Below are positions 1 through 10,076 of a DNA stretch of 47,155 nucleotides, piece after piece (the stretch's first letter is position 1; every line of letters begins with the position of its first letter). Position numbers and translations under genes: made by a program. Under the pieces are notes generated by a model. That model was not told the DNA's origin. It saw only the letters and a list, made by a program, of their open reading frames with translations, and did no database searches. The DNA comes from an uncultured Actinomycetes bacterium (GTDB lineage Bacteria > Actinomycetota > Actinomycetes > Nanopelagicales > Nanopelagicaceae): the NCBI GenBank assembly GCA_903933585.1, contig CAIZKO010000058.1, positions 1-47,155 of the forward strand. The letters are read 5' to 3'.

Positions 1-521
1 GGCAGATTAACGAGAAAGATCCAGTGCCAAGAGGCGTGCGCAATGAGAAAGCCGCCGAGAACAGGTGCTACAACAGGCGCTGCCAACGCTGGCCAGACGG
101 AATATGAGATCACTCGAATAACCTCTGACTTATCAACTGAGCGCATCAAGATCAGGCGCCCCACCGGAACCATCGTCGCAGCACCGATCCCCTGCAAGAT
201 TCGCATTGAGGTGAGCTCCAATAGATTTGTGCTCAACGCACATAAGAGGGAGCCCACCATAAATATTGCGATACTGGAGAAGAGCACGATTCGAACACCA
301 TATTTATCCGCTAACCACGCCGATATGGGAATGAGAACAACTATCGTCACCATGTAGGTAGTTACGCAGATACCCACTTGGGCGGAGAGAATATGAAAAG
401 TTCGAGCGATTGTTGGAGCAGCGGTGGGCAAGATTGCCCCGTCAAGAAACTCCATGAACATTAGCCCGGCTATAAGAAATGCAACCGGGCCAATCTCTAG
501 GCGGTCACTCGATTTTGCCAA
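1..521 (-). CDS. MFS transporter, N-terminal part (runs off left edge; apparent TTG start)
   Basis: Minus-strand reading from TTG at 521 gives LAKSSDRLEIGPVAFLIAGLMFMEFLDGAILPTAAPTIARTFHILSAQVGICVTTYMVT..., closely similar to the complete MFS protein at 16219-17616. The listed + ORF 43..357 is its antisense shadow. Confidence 0.8.
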   Translation of the reverse strand, partial: MAKSSDRLEIGPVAFLIAGLMFMEFLDGAILPTAAPTIARTFHILSAQVGICVTTYMVTIVVLIPISAWLADKYGVRIVLFSSIAIFMVGSLLCALSTNLLELTSMRILQGIGAATMVPVGRLILMRSVDKSEVIRVISYSVWPALAAPVVAPVLGGFLIAHASWHWIFLVNL

Positions 522-560
522 TGCCCGCCCTAACTAATTGTTATTTTAATCAGAAATCTA

Positions 561-1994
561 TTAGAGAATCTGCTCCAATTCGCCGAGAGCGGCCAAACGT
601 TCTTCCTTTGTTGGAATATTGAAGTAGATGTGACCTTTAGACCAGTAATAAGCCATTGGAATTATACCCAAGCCAATGCTTCCGAGACCGATCCACCTTG
701 TGGTCGTGTTTAATGTAGGTATAACTTTGTAAAACATGATCGACATAAATATCGCACCAATTAATGGCCAAAGCCCCATTAATAGGAAGTTCTTTGGACT
801 CTTCCAAATTTCTTGACGAAAGAGCACCACAACTGAGTACCCGGCCAGTGCGTAATACACCGCAATTTGCAGACCAATGGCCGCAATTGCATCCGTCATA
901 ATCGTCCCGATTGAACCAATAAATTGGGATCCGACGAAGAGGCCAATACCAACAACCGTGATAGTTATTGTTGCGACCATTGGAGTCTTATACTTCTTAT
1001 GAACGGTACCGAAGGCCTTTAATAGGGTGCCGTCGCGGCCCATAGCGAACATGGTTCGAGTGACTTGAATGAGCTGGGTCTCGAGAGTAGCAACGGTGGA
1101 CAGTAAAACAGCCACAACCAGGAGTTTACCGCCGTTACCCTTCCAGACTTCCTGGCCAAGAACTCCCAAGACATTTCCAGAATTATCTGAAACCTGCTTG
1201 CTAGAGAGAACCATATTTGAACCAACGGTGAAGATCTCAAAGAGTGCGAAGGTGACGATCATTCCGATGATTGCGCCTTGCCCTGGGGTCTTTCGTGAAC
1301 CCTTAGTCTCTTCATTTAGATTTGCAGTTACGTCCCAGCCCCAATAGTAGAAAGCGGCAAGAAGGGCTCCGGCAAAGAAGACCGAATTCTTTCCAAATGG
1401 ATTGGACCAAGCAAACCAGCTCCAACTAAATGGATGCACAGGATGAGAGTGCAGGATTGCAAGAATTCCAAAGAGCAGAAGCAAGCCAACTTCGATGGCT
1501 GACATGATTACTTGAACTCGAGCTGTAATCGTTACACCAAACGCTACTGCTGCAACCATGAGCAAGAAGAAGACGGTTCCAAAGATAGTTACCCAGCCCT
1601 TGCTATTGGAGAGGGTCGTAGAGAAGAGTCCTAAGAATGAAGATCCGGCCGGAAAGGTTGCGGCAACCATAAAGATGGAAGAACACATGAGAAGCGACCA
1701 ACCTGCGAGATAACCTAGGGCTGGGTGAAGTCCACGGCGAACCCATGCATACGTTGCACCTGCATTCGATTCGGTCCGACCTAAATAGTTGAATGCAAAG
1801 ACAATTCCAAACATTGCGATACCGCAATAGAGAAGGGATGCGGGACCAGCTAGGCCTACCGCTGCGATAAGGCCCGCGGTAGTTGCCGCGATCGAATAAG
1901 CGGGTGCAGACCCTGCAACTCCCATAACTGCTGACTCAAATAGTCCTAGGACGTTTGGTGCGAGTTTATGTGAGTGGTGTGAGATGTTGGACAT
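561..1994 (-). CDS. APC-family amino acid/polyamine permease
   Basis: 477 aa, about 12 hydrophobic segments; N-terminal 'LGLFESAVMGVAGSAPAYSIAATTAGLIAAVGLAGPASLLYCGIAMFGIVFAF' is APC-superfamily-like. Confidence 0.85.
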   Translation of the reverse strand: MSNISHHSHKLAPNVLGLFESAVMGVAGSAPAYSIAATTAGLIAAVGLAGPASLLYCGIAMFGIVFAFNYLGRTESNAGATYAWVRRGLHPALGYLAGWSLLMCSSIFMVAATFPAGSSFLGLFSTTLSNSKGWVTIFGTVFFLLMVAAVAFGVTITARVQVIMSAIEVGLLLLFGILAILHSHPVHPFSWSWFAWSNPFGKNSVFFAGALLAAFYYWGWDVTANLNEETKGSRKTPGQGAIIGMIVTFALFEIFTVGSNMVLSSKQVSDNSGNVLGVLGQEVWKGNGGKLLVVAVLLSTVATLETQLIQVTRTMFAMGRDGTLLKAFGTVHKKYKTPMVATITITVVGIGLFVGSQFIGSIGTIMTDAIAAIGLQIAVYYALAGYSVVVLFRQEIWKSPKNFLLMGLWPLIGAIFMSIMFYKVIPTLNTTTRWIGLGSIGLGIIPMAYYWSKGHIYFNIPTKEERLAALGELEQIL

Positions 1995-2130
1995 GCATAA
2001 ACCTCCGGTTTTAAGAGGGCATCTAGCGATGCACGGGCGAGATATCGGCTGACCTTACAGGCTAAAACAGGCTGAATGCGAGAGTTTTGCCCACAAAATC
2101 CCGGCTTTCACGAGCCGGTTACCGCCGGAA

Positions 2131-4098
2131 TTACTCGGTTGCGGCGGAGGCAAATTGGCTGGCATAAAGGTCAAAATAGAATCCCTTTGCGGCCATCAAC
2201 CCGTCATGATTCCCTTGTTCGATCAGACTTCCCTTGTCCATAACCAAGATGGTGTCAGCATCCCGAATCGTCGAGAGTCGGTGTGCAATGACAAAACTAG
2301 TTCTGCCCAATCGCAACCTTGCCATTGCGCGCTGTACCAATACCTCGGTGCGAGTGTCGACCGATGAGGTGGCTTCATCGAGGATGAGTATCGCCGGATC
2401 GGCCATAAAGGCTCGGGCGATAGTAAGTAGTTGGCGCTCTCCGTTGGAAACCGTCGCATCTTCATCTGTTAAAAGCGAACCGTACCCGCCTGGCAAGCCA
2501 CGAATAAAGTGATCGATGTTCGCTGCTTTCGCCGCACCTGCTACCGCTTCAAGAGATGGGTTGACGGAACCGAAGGCAATATTCTCTTGAATCGTGCCGG
2601 AGAAGAGCCAGGTATCTTGCAAGACCATGCCGAACTGGCGACGTAAATCGTCGCGAGTGATGTCGCGGGTATCGATACCATCCAAAGTAATTTGGCCGCC
2701 ATCGATTTCATAAAAGCGCATGATCAAATTCACCAAAGTGGTTTTACCTGCGCCCGTTGGACCTACGATGGCAACGGTCTGACCCGGAGCTACATCGAGA
2801 TTAAAGTGTTCGATGAGGGGTTGGTCCTCTTTATATCGGAACGAGACATCTTTAAATGAGATCGCACCAGTCGCACGCGCGACAAGCACACTCGGATCGC
2901 GATCGGCTTCTTCCTCCGGGGCGTCCAATAATTCGAAGAGGCGCTCGGCAGATGCGACACCAGATTGCACAGTATTCATCAATCCAGCGATCTGAGCCAA
3001 AGGCATTCCAAATTGGCGAGAGTATTGAATGAATGCTTGTACATCGCCGAGTGACATGGTGCCAGTTGCCACGCGATACCCACCCAGTACTGAGATGCCT
3101 ACGTATATGAGATTAGAGATAAAGGTCGTTGCAGGCATGATGATGCCAGACATGAATTGCGCATTAAACGAACTCTTGTTGAGATTCTCGTTGAGCTCCC
3201 CAAAATCTTTGATCGCTTGTTGGCGGCGGCCAAAGACTTTTACCAGCGCGGCACCGGTGTGCATCTCTTCGACGTGGCCGTTGAGTTTTCCCGTCCAATC
3301 CCATTGCGCGATAAATTGCTTCTGGGAGGCCTTCGCAATGCGGATAGACACAAACATTGAAAGTGGAATCGCAATGAGTGAAACGAGCGCAAGTAATGGG
3401 CTAATCCATACCATCATTGCCAGTACCGAAACGACGGTTAATACTGAGTTCAGAATCTGTGATAAACCTTGCTGCATGGATGTCGAAATATTGTCCACAT
3501 CGTTGGTGACTCTAGAAAGTAAGTCGCCGCGAGATGTGCCATCAAAATAACTGAGTGGCAAGCGCCCGATCTTCTCTTCCGCCAATCGCCGTAATCTAAA
3601 AACGGTCTTCTGGGTAACTCCAGCTAGGAGGTATTGCTGCAACCATAGAAATAGCGATGAGATTATGTACAGACCGATCGCCAGGAAGATCCAATGTGCA
3701 ACTGCGCTGAAATCAATACCCTTGCCGGGTATTACTCCGCTTTTGTTCACCACATCGGCCAAAGTGTTTTGACCCTTGGCGCGCAGGTCGGCAACCACTT
3801 GAGCTTTCGATAGCCCTGCAGGCAATTTGCGACCCAGAAATCCATAGAAAATATCATTGGTCGCGTGGCCCAATATCTTAGGTCCGAGCGAACCAATGGT
3901 TACCGCGGCAGTTATCAGCGCAAAGACCGCGTACAAAGTTTTGCGTTCTTCGCCAACTTCACCAAGTAGGCGGCGCAACGAACCCTTGAAATCCTTAGAT
4001 TTTTGCGGAGGACCGCCCATCATTCCAGCCATTGGGCCGCCTCGACCTACGCCTCCAGCCATGGGTGGGCGCCCACCTTGAGGCGCACGCTGACTCAT
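2131..4098 (-). CDS. ABC exporter half-transporter, ATP-binding/permease (MdlB-like)
   Basis: TM domain plus NBD: Walker A GPTGAGKTT, Walker B ILILDEATSSVD, H-loop IAHRLST; signature region VSNGERQ. Confidence 0.9.
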   Translation of the reverse strand: MSQRAPQGGRPPMAGGVGRGGPMAGMMGGPPQKSKDFKGSLRRLLGEVGEERKTLYAVFALITAAVTIGSLGPKILGHATNDIFYGFLGRKLPAGLSKAQVVADLRAKGQNTLADVVNKSGVIPGKGIDFSAVAHWIFLAIGLYIISSLFLWLQQYLLAGVTQKTVFRLRRLAEEKIGRLPLSYFDGTSRGDLLSRVTNDVDNISTSMQQGLSQILNSVLTVVSVLAMMVWISPLLALVSLIAIPLSMFVSIRIAKASQKQFIAQWDWTGKLNGHVEEMHTGAALVKVFGRRQQAIKDFGELNENLNKSSFNAQFMSGIIMPATTFISNLIYVGISVLGGYRVATGTMSLGDVQAFIQYSRQFGMPLAQIAGLMNTVQSGVASAERLFELLDAPEEEADRDPSVLVARATGAISFKDVSFRYKEDQPLIEHFNLDVAPGQTVAIVGPTGAGKTTLVNLIMRFYEIDGGQITLDGIDTRDITRDDLRRQFGMVLQDTWLFSGTIQENIAFGSVNPSLEAVAGAAKAANIDHFIRGLPGGYGSLLTDEDATVSNGERQLLTIARAFMADPAILILDEATSSVDTRTEVLVQRAMARLRLGRTSFVIAHRLSTIRDADTILVMDKGSLIEQGNHDGLMAAKGFYFDLYASQFASAATE

Positions 4099-5831
4099 GA
4101 AGCCGCCTCCTCTGGACTTAATTGCGAGAGAACAATTTCGCGGTAGGTCTCACTGTTATTCATAAGATCTGTGTGAGTTCCAATTCCAACGACTCTGCCT
4201 TCATCTAATACAACTATTTGATCTGCTTGCAAAATAGTTGATACGCGTTGCGCGACAACGATCATCGTCGTATGACCCATTCCTTCATGCAAGGCGCTCC
4301 GCAATTTCGAATCAGTGGTGTAATCCAAGGCGCTAAATGAGTCATCGAAGATCAAAAGTTGTGGCTTTTTAACGAGAGCTCTTGCTATCGAAAGCCGTTG
4401 CCTCTGTCCGCCGGAGAAATTTGTTCCTCCTTGAGCAACGCGCGCCTCGAGCTTTTCGGGAAGATCGTCAATAAAGTCACGAGCTTGCGCAATTTCTAAA
4501 GCGGCCCACAATTCTTCGTCGCTCGCATCCGCCTTGCCATAGCGCAAGTTCTGCGCCACCGTTCCACCAAAAAGAAATGAACGCTGTGGAACTAAACCGA
4601 TTTCCGACCAGAGTGATTCCAGAGCCTGATCACGCAGATCAATTCCATCTAACTTAACTGCTCCACCAGTGACATCGATAAAGCGGGGAATGAGATTTAG
4701 TAAAGTTGATTTACCGGAACCCGTGGAGCCGATAATTGCGGTGAATTCTCCAGGGTGGGCCACAAATGAAATCCCTGTAAGGATGGGGTGTTCTGCACCC
4801 GGGTAGCGAAATTCAACGTTTTCAAATTCAATAAGACCTAGGCGGCGTTCAGGGTTCTTGGGGGTTAGCGTCTCGACTACTGAGGATTGGGTGTCGAGAA
4901 CCTCTTGAATCCGTTCTGCGCAAGCAGCAGCGCGTGGAATTTGAAGTGACATGAAGATCGCCATCATGACACTGCTTAAAATCATCATGATGTATGTCAA
5001 AAATGCCGTCATATTTCCGATTTGTAAGTTTCCGGAGTTAATTAATTTTCCACCGAACCAGATGACCGCCACCGAGGATAGGTTGAGAATCATCGAAAGT
5101 GATGGAAACATCACAGCAAAGGTGCGGGTTACACGCAGTTGGGTCTCCATCAAATCCAGAGATGCCTCTGCAAACCGACTCTCTTCTTGCCTGGTCTTTA
5201 CAAATGCTCTAATGACTCGGACGCCTGCGATCTGTTCGCGCAATACCAGATTAATTCTGTCGATTTTTACCTGCATAATTCGAAATGCAGGGACGATGCG
5301 GCGTAGCAAGAGAAGGATTAACACTGTCATTATGGGAAGAACAACCAACAAGAGTGATGACAGTTTGAGATTTGAACGCAAGGCCATAACAATGGCGCCG
5401 ATGCCGGTGATTGGCGCGCCGATCATCATTGTGAAACCCATAAAGAGGACTAGTTGGACCTGCTGCACATCGTTGGTATTTCGCGTGATGAGCGATGGCG
5501 CACCAAACTTATTGAGTTCGCGGGCGGAAAACCCTTCAACTGCAACGAATACCGCACTGCGCAGATCTCTACCAAATGCCATGGCAACGCGCGCCGCCAA
5601 GAATGCTAGCCAAATAGATGCCCCGAGCACGAGGGCGCTAGAGGCGAGCATGATCTCTCCGACATGCCAGATATAACCGACATTTCCTTTTGCAATACCG
5701 CTATTGATGAGATCGGCGTTGAGATTGGGCAGGTACAAACTTGCTATTGCTTGAACCAGCAGCATCAGGAGGATCAAATACACCTGGCCCCGATATGGGC
5801 GCAGATATCTCTTAAGTATCGCAGTGAGCAA
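4095..5831 (-). CDS. ABC exporter half-transporter, ATP-binding/permease (MdlA-like)
   Basis: Walker A GSTGSGKST, signature FSGGQRQ, Walker B LLIFDDSFSALD, H-loop position VAQRVST; 4-nt overlap with the downstream partner. Confidence 0.9.
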   Translation of the reverse strand: MLTAILKRYLRPYRGQVYLILLMLLVQAIASLYLPNLNADLINSGIAKGNVGYIWHVGEIMLASSALVLGASIWLAFLAARVAMAFGRDLRSAVFVAVEGFSARELNKFGAPSLITRNTNDVQQVQLVLFMGFTMMIGAPITGIGAIVMALRSNLKLSSLLLVVLPIMTVLILLLLRRIVPAFRIMQVKIDRINLVLREQIAGVRVIRAFVKTRQEESRFAEASLDLMETQLRVTRTFAVMFPSLSMILNLSSVAVIWFGGKLINSGNLQIGNMTAFLTYIMMILSSVMMAIFMSLQIPRAAACAERIQEVLDTQSSVVETLTPKNPERRLGLIEFENVEFRYPGAEHPILTGISFVAHPGEFTAIIGSTGSGKSTLLNLIPRFIDVTGGAVKLDGIDLRDQALESLWSEIGLVPQRSFLFGGTVAQNLRYGKADASDEELWAALEIAQARDFIDDLPEKLEARVAQGGTNFSGGQRQRLSIARALVKKPQLLIFDDSFSALDYTTDSKLRSALHEGMGHTTMIVVAQRVSTILQADQIVVLDEGRVVGIGTHTDLMNNSETYREIVLSQLSPEEAAS

Positions 5832-5891
5832 CAGGACTCCTATTAATTAGATTCCTGAAGCCTACTCCCGACTCTGTAAGATTTTTAGTGG

Positions 5892-7322
5892 TTAAATTTC
5901 TACACCTATATATTTGGTCTCAAGAAATTCGTGAATACCGGCGAAACCACCCTCGCGGCCTAATCCAGATTGCTTAACCCCACCGAATGGAGCGGCCGGA
6001 TCTGAAACGACGCCACGGTTAATAGCGATCATTCCTGCCTCTAGAGCCTCGGCAGTCCTGATCGCACGCTTGAGATCAGATGAGTAAACATAGGCAATTA
6101 ACCCATATTCTGTTGAATTCGCGAGCGCAATCGCTTCGGCATCATTATCGAAAGTGACGATCGGAGCGACTGGTCCAAAGACCTCGTATTGCAGAATTGG
6201 ATTATCTTTCTGCACCGTTAATACGGTGGCTGGGTAGAAAGCGCCATCGCCAGCGGGTGTAACGCCACCTAAACGCACTTGCGCTCCAGCGGCCACCGAG
6301 GAATCCACTAATTCTGCAATCTTGTCGCGCTCCTTACGAGAGACGCTAGCCCCAAGTTGAGCACCAGTCTCTAGGCCATCCGCCATTTTGAGGTCATCCA
6401 TCGCCTGGGTGAACTTCTGAGTGAATTCATCCGCCACAGATTTGGCGACATAGAATCGATTAGCTGCGGTACATGCAGCGCCACCATTGCGCATCTTGGC
6501 AACCATCGCGCCCTTAACCGCTTCATCAATGTCAGCATCATCTAAGACGACGAATGGTGCGTTTCCACCGAGCTCGAGCGATGTGCGTAGAACCAGATCA
6601 GCCGATTCCTTAATGAGAATCCGCCCAACTTCAGTTGAACCAGTGAAAGAGACATTACGTAGGCGTGGATCGTGCATCATGCGAGAGATCATGGCGCCGG
6701 TCTTCTCTGGCATTATGAAATTAACAACACCAGCGGGCACTCCAGCGCGATGCATAATATCTACGATCCAAATCGCTGTAAGGGGAGTTTCGGAGGCCGC
6801 CTTCAAAATAACGGTGCAACCAGCGGCTAGCGCCGGCCCGATCTTCCGCGTTGCCATCGCAGCGGGAAAGTTCCAAGGAGTGATTAATAACGAAACGCCA
6901 ATCGGTTGGTGTGTAACGAGAATGCGCTTATCGCCACTTGGTGAATGACGGAAATCTCCTGGGGTTCGTACCGCTTCTTCAGCAAACCATCGGAAAAATT
7001 CAGCTGCATAGCTCACTTCACCTTTGGCATCGGTGAATGTCTTGCCATTTTCCATTGAGATCAACCGTGCAATCTGGTCAGATTCGGCGGTCATGATTTC
7101 AAATGCCTTGCGCAGGATTTCAGAGCGGACGCGTGATGGGGTCTTCGCCCATGCGGGGAATGCATCGTGAGCGGCAGTTAGCGCGGCATCACACTGCGCC
7201 TGATCCGCAGTAGAAATTTCCGCGATGAGCTCGCCAGTGCTGGGATTCATAACCGGCAGCGAACCTGCACCTTTAACCCATTGGCCATTGATGAATAAAT
7301 CGGTCTTCAATTGCATATCCAC
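5892..7322 (-). CDS. NAD(P)-dependent aldehyde dehydrogenase, succinate-semialdehyde dehydrogenase-like
   Basis: 476 aa; LELGGNAPFVVLDDADIDEAV, GGAACTAANRFYV catalytic Cys region, FGPVAPI, FGGVKQSGLGREGG. Confidence 0.9.
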   Translation of the reverse strand: MDMQLKTDLFINGQWVKGAGSLPVMNPSTGELIAEISTADQAQCDAALTAAHDAFPAWAKTPSRVRSEILRKAFEIMTAESDQIARLISMENGKTFTDAKGEVSYAAEFFRWFAEEAVRTPGDFRHSPSGDKRILVTHQPIGVSLLITPWNFPAAMATRKIGPALAAGCTVILKAASETPLTAIWIVDIMHRAGVPAGVVNFIMPEKTGAMISRMMHDPRLRNVSFTGSTEVGRILIKESADLVLRTSLELGGNAPFVVLDDADIDEAVKGAMVAKMRNGGAACTAANRFYVAKSVADEFTQKFTQAMDDLKMADGLETGAQLGASVSRKERDKIAELVDSSVAAGAQVRLGGVTPAGDGAFYPATVLTVQKDNPILQYEVFGPVAPIVTFDNDAEAIALANSTEYGLIAYVYSSDLKRAIRTAEALEAGMIAINRGVVSDPAAPFGGVKQSGLGREGGFAGIHEFLETKYIGVEI

Positions 7323-7345
7323 GAGATTCCCCTGTCCTAGATTTC

Positions 7346-9544
7346 TTAGTTAACGTTAAATCGTCCGGAATCTTTCAATGCCTGCAATTTACTAACTACT
7401 TCTTCTTTCTTCGCAATCGCGGCACGCTCCAGCACTTTACTGATCGAGGGAGAGGCCTCTCCGCCCGTAACACGCTCAATTGGACCCTTTAGATCTTTGA
7501 AGTATCGCCTCTGAATCTCATCAGCCAACCAACCCCCGTAGGAAGTTCCGATCGCACCTTGTTCGGCAATCAAGACATTGCCGGTCTTCTTTATAGAAGC
7601 TCCGATCGTCTCCCAGTCGATGCTGGCGCGATCTAGCCAACGTAGATCAATTACTTCGGAATCAACGCCCGGATATTCAGCGACCGCTTCCAAAACATAA
7701 TTGGTCATCGCCAAATAAGTCAGAATTGTTAACTCGGAGCCGCTGCGGCGAACCGCTGCCTTGCCAACTTCGATGCAGTAATCGAGATCGCTGACGGGCG
7801 ATGGCCCCGTGGAGTTGTAAAGATCCACATGCTCGAGCACGATAACTGGGTCTTTGCAGAGCAATGCGCTATTCATCAATCCGACATAATCAAAAGGGGT
7901 AGTGGGAGCCACAATTCTCCACCCCGGATTTGTTGCCATAATGCCAGCAGGATCCATGGAATGTTGCGAGCCATAGCCCGTACCCATGGCAACTTTGCTC
8001 CGTAAAACAAAGGGAACCGCGCCGTCGCCACCGAACATATGTCGCATCTTGCCGATCTGATTAAAGAGTTGGTCAGCTGCTACCCACATGAAGTCTGCAT
8101 ACATAAATTCCACAATCGGTTTGAATCGCCCATCGATCGCTATGCCTCCACCAAGCCCAGTAAATGCGTTCTCACTGATCGGGGTACCCAGAATGCGATC
8201 AGCGAAACGATCCTTCAGCCCCTTGGTCGCTCCGTTAGTTCCGCCCGCTAAGCGATGCACATCCTCGCCCATCACAACAACAGAGCTATCTTTCTCCATC
8301 TGACGCCCTAAAACTTTAGCAACGGAATCAATGAACTTTGCTTCCACAATTTCACCTTGATGTGTTGCTAACTCTGAATAGCGCGCTCCGTTAAATTCAC
8401 TCAAATCTCCGCGCACTCCGGTATTAACGAAAGCTGGATCGGGCCATTCGCTATCCCTAATTTTGCGTTTGGGAGGATTGGAATCAGGAATTGGCTCGAG
8501 CAAGATATTCCCGGTCTCTTCCATCAGCTTCTTGCCGCGCGCGATAAGCGCATCAATCTCACCTTGGGTGATCAGCCCGCGGCGGATAAGATGAGATGAG
8601 ACCTGCAAAATGGGATCGCGCGCCTTGTAACTGGCCTCTTCCTCTTTAGTCCGATAACCAAAGGCGCTGCCAGGGAAGGTTCCGCTCTGGTGGAAATAGC
8701 GGTAGACATCGACCTCAATCATGGTTGGTCCATAGCCAGCCCGCATATGTGCGACGGCTTCAGTCATCGCAATATGAACCGCGAGAGGGTTCATACCATC
8801 AACTTTCCAGCTCGGAATATTAAAACCTTGTCCGCGCGCTGAGAGGCGGGGCTCGCCAGTTGACTCCATAACATGCGTTGATACCGCATACATATTATTT
8901 TCAATAAAGAAGCAGATCGGCAATTTCCATGCCGCGGCCAAATTAAAACTTTCCAGCGTTGAACCAATATTTATCGCGCCATCTCCGAAATAGGTCACAG
9001 ATACCGCATCGGTTCCAGCAAACTTATGTGACCAAGCAAATCCAGCCGCCAGCGGAACTCCGCCACCCACGATTGCATTGGTACCCATGGCACCGGCTTC
9101 CTTCATTTGTAAATGCATAGAGCCACCACGGCCATGACTAAATCCACGATCCAAACCTGCGATTTCAGCGAGAGTCCGTAGCACTACATCTCGTACCGCA
9201 GGAGAAAATTCCGCACGCGGATCAAAGCCTTGCGGTTGTAAGTGGGTCAACACCTTTGCTAAGAATTGATGGTGCCCGCGGTGGGATCCATTGACGCTAT
9301 CCGCGCTGCGCAAAGGTAGAGCCGACCCAACAGCTCCACCCTCTTGGCCTATGCTGGAATGGACTGGTCCATGAATCAGCGAGGCTGCCGCCAATTCCAA
9401 TAAATACTCTTCGAAGGTGCGGATAAGAACCATCTCCACGAGCATGTTGTTTAAGAGCGCGGGCTCGGCGTTATCCCAATCCGATGGCATGACTGCGACT
9501 TCCAGCCATGGAGCGGTCGATTTGTGCTTATGATGAAGTGGCAT
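7346..9544 (-). CDS. 2-oxoacid dehydrogenase E1, fused alpha and beta subunits
   Basis: 732 aa; N-terminal half has the TPP motif GDGAINIGSTLESFNLAAAWKLPICFFIENN; C-terminal half is E1-beta-like (VMGEDV...GTPISENAFTGLGGGIA). Confidence 0.88.
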   Translation of the reverse strand: MPLHHKHKSTAPWLEVAVMPSDWDNAEPALLNNMLVEMVLIRTFEEYLLELAAASLIHGPVHSSIGQEGGAVGSALPLRSADSVNGSHRGHHQFLAKVLTHLQPQGFDPRAEFSPAVRDVVLRTLAEIAGLDRGFSHGRGGSMHLQMKEAGAMGTNAIVGGGVPLAAGFAWSHKFAGTDAVSVTYFGDGAINIGSTLESFNLAAAWKLPICFFIENNMYAVSTHVMESTGEPRLSARGQGFNIPSWKVDGMNPLAVHIAMTEAVAHMRAGYGPTMIEVDVYRYFHQSGTFPGSAFGYRTKEEEASYKARDPILQVSSHLIRRGLITQGEIDALIARGKKLMEETGNILLEPIPDSNPPKRKIRDSEWPDPAFVNTGVRGDLSEFNGARYSELATHQGEIVEAKFIDSVAKVLGRQMEKDSSVVVMGEDVHRLAGGTNGATKGLKDRFADRILGTPISENAFTGLGGGIAIDGRFKPIVEFMYADFMWVAADQLFNQIGKMRHMFGGDGAVPFVLRSKVAMGTGYGSQHSMDPAGIMATNPGWRIVAPTTPFDYVGLMNSALLCKDPVIVLEHVDLYNSTGPSPVSDLDYCIEVGKAAVRRSGSELTILTYLAMTNYVLEAVAEYPGVDSEVIDLRWLDRASIDWETIGASIKKTGNVLIAEQGAIGTSYGGWLADEIQRRYFKDLKGPIERVTGGEASPSISKVLERAAIAKKEEVVSKLQALKDSGRFNVN

Positions 9545-10066
9545 TTATTCCTTTACCTTCTTAACAAATTTTTCGGGGTGATGGTCAAAAGCTTTTCCAT
9601 GCGGATAGGTAACCAATTCGAATTGCATCCCCCATGGAGATAGGAAGTAAACCCAGTGCTGACCTTCGCTGGGGCCTTTGCTTGCGGTTGGTTCACCCAG
9701 AATTTCAATGTTGTGGGCTTTAAGATGAGTAAGCGCAGCCCCCATGTCATCAACATAGAGAGCGACATGATGTCCACCGATATCACTATTTCTCGGCACT
9801 TCGAGAATTTGCTCTGGCGCGGAATATTCAAATACTTCGAAGATTGCGGCGCCATTTAATCGAAAGAAATGTAGTTCTTTCATGATCGCCCGAGGATCTA
9901 CATTTAAATGTTCCTTCATCCAGTTTTCATCACTGTGGAAGGGGCCGAGCGTGTACATATATTCGCAGCCCAACACATCAATAAAGAATCGTGTTGCCTC
10001 TTCTAAATTGGGAACGGTAATTCCGACATGGTCTACTCGCTGTAGGCCAGGTATTCCCTTTGACAT
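9545..10066 (-). CDS. VOC-family (glyoxalase/dioxygenase fold) protein
   Basis: MSKGIPGLQRVDHVGITVPNLEEATRFFIDVLGCEYMY...GMQFELVTYP. Starts at 10066, 10072 or 10096 are all in frame; 10066/10072 avoids a long overlap with the upstream CDS. Confidence 0.8.
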   Translation of the reverse strand: MSKGIPGLQRVDHVGITVPNLEEATRFFIDVLGCEYMYTLGPFHSDENWMKEHLNVDPRAIMKELHFFRLNGAAIFEVFEYSAPEQILEVPRNSDIGGHHVALYVDDMGAALTHLKAHNIEILGEPTASKGPSEGQHWVYFLSPWGMQFELVTYPHGKAFDHHPEKFVKKVKE

Positions 10067-10076
10067 AACCATGATG

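Noticed and set aside
43-357. ORF 43..357 (+) and many other short ORFs antisense to long genes (e.g. 3029..3550, 4951..5676, 6487..6948, 17138..17452, 43498..43968)
   Set aside because: They lie opposite well-supported coding regions, have low-complexity compositions typical of antisense shadows, and show no recognisable domains.
6120-6140. Operator-like GCGCAATCGCTTCGGC inside the SSADH gene
   Set aside because: Only the left half-site matches and it is internal to coding sequence; likely chance.
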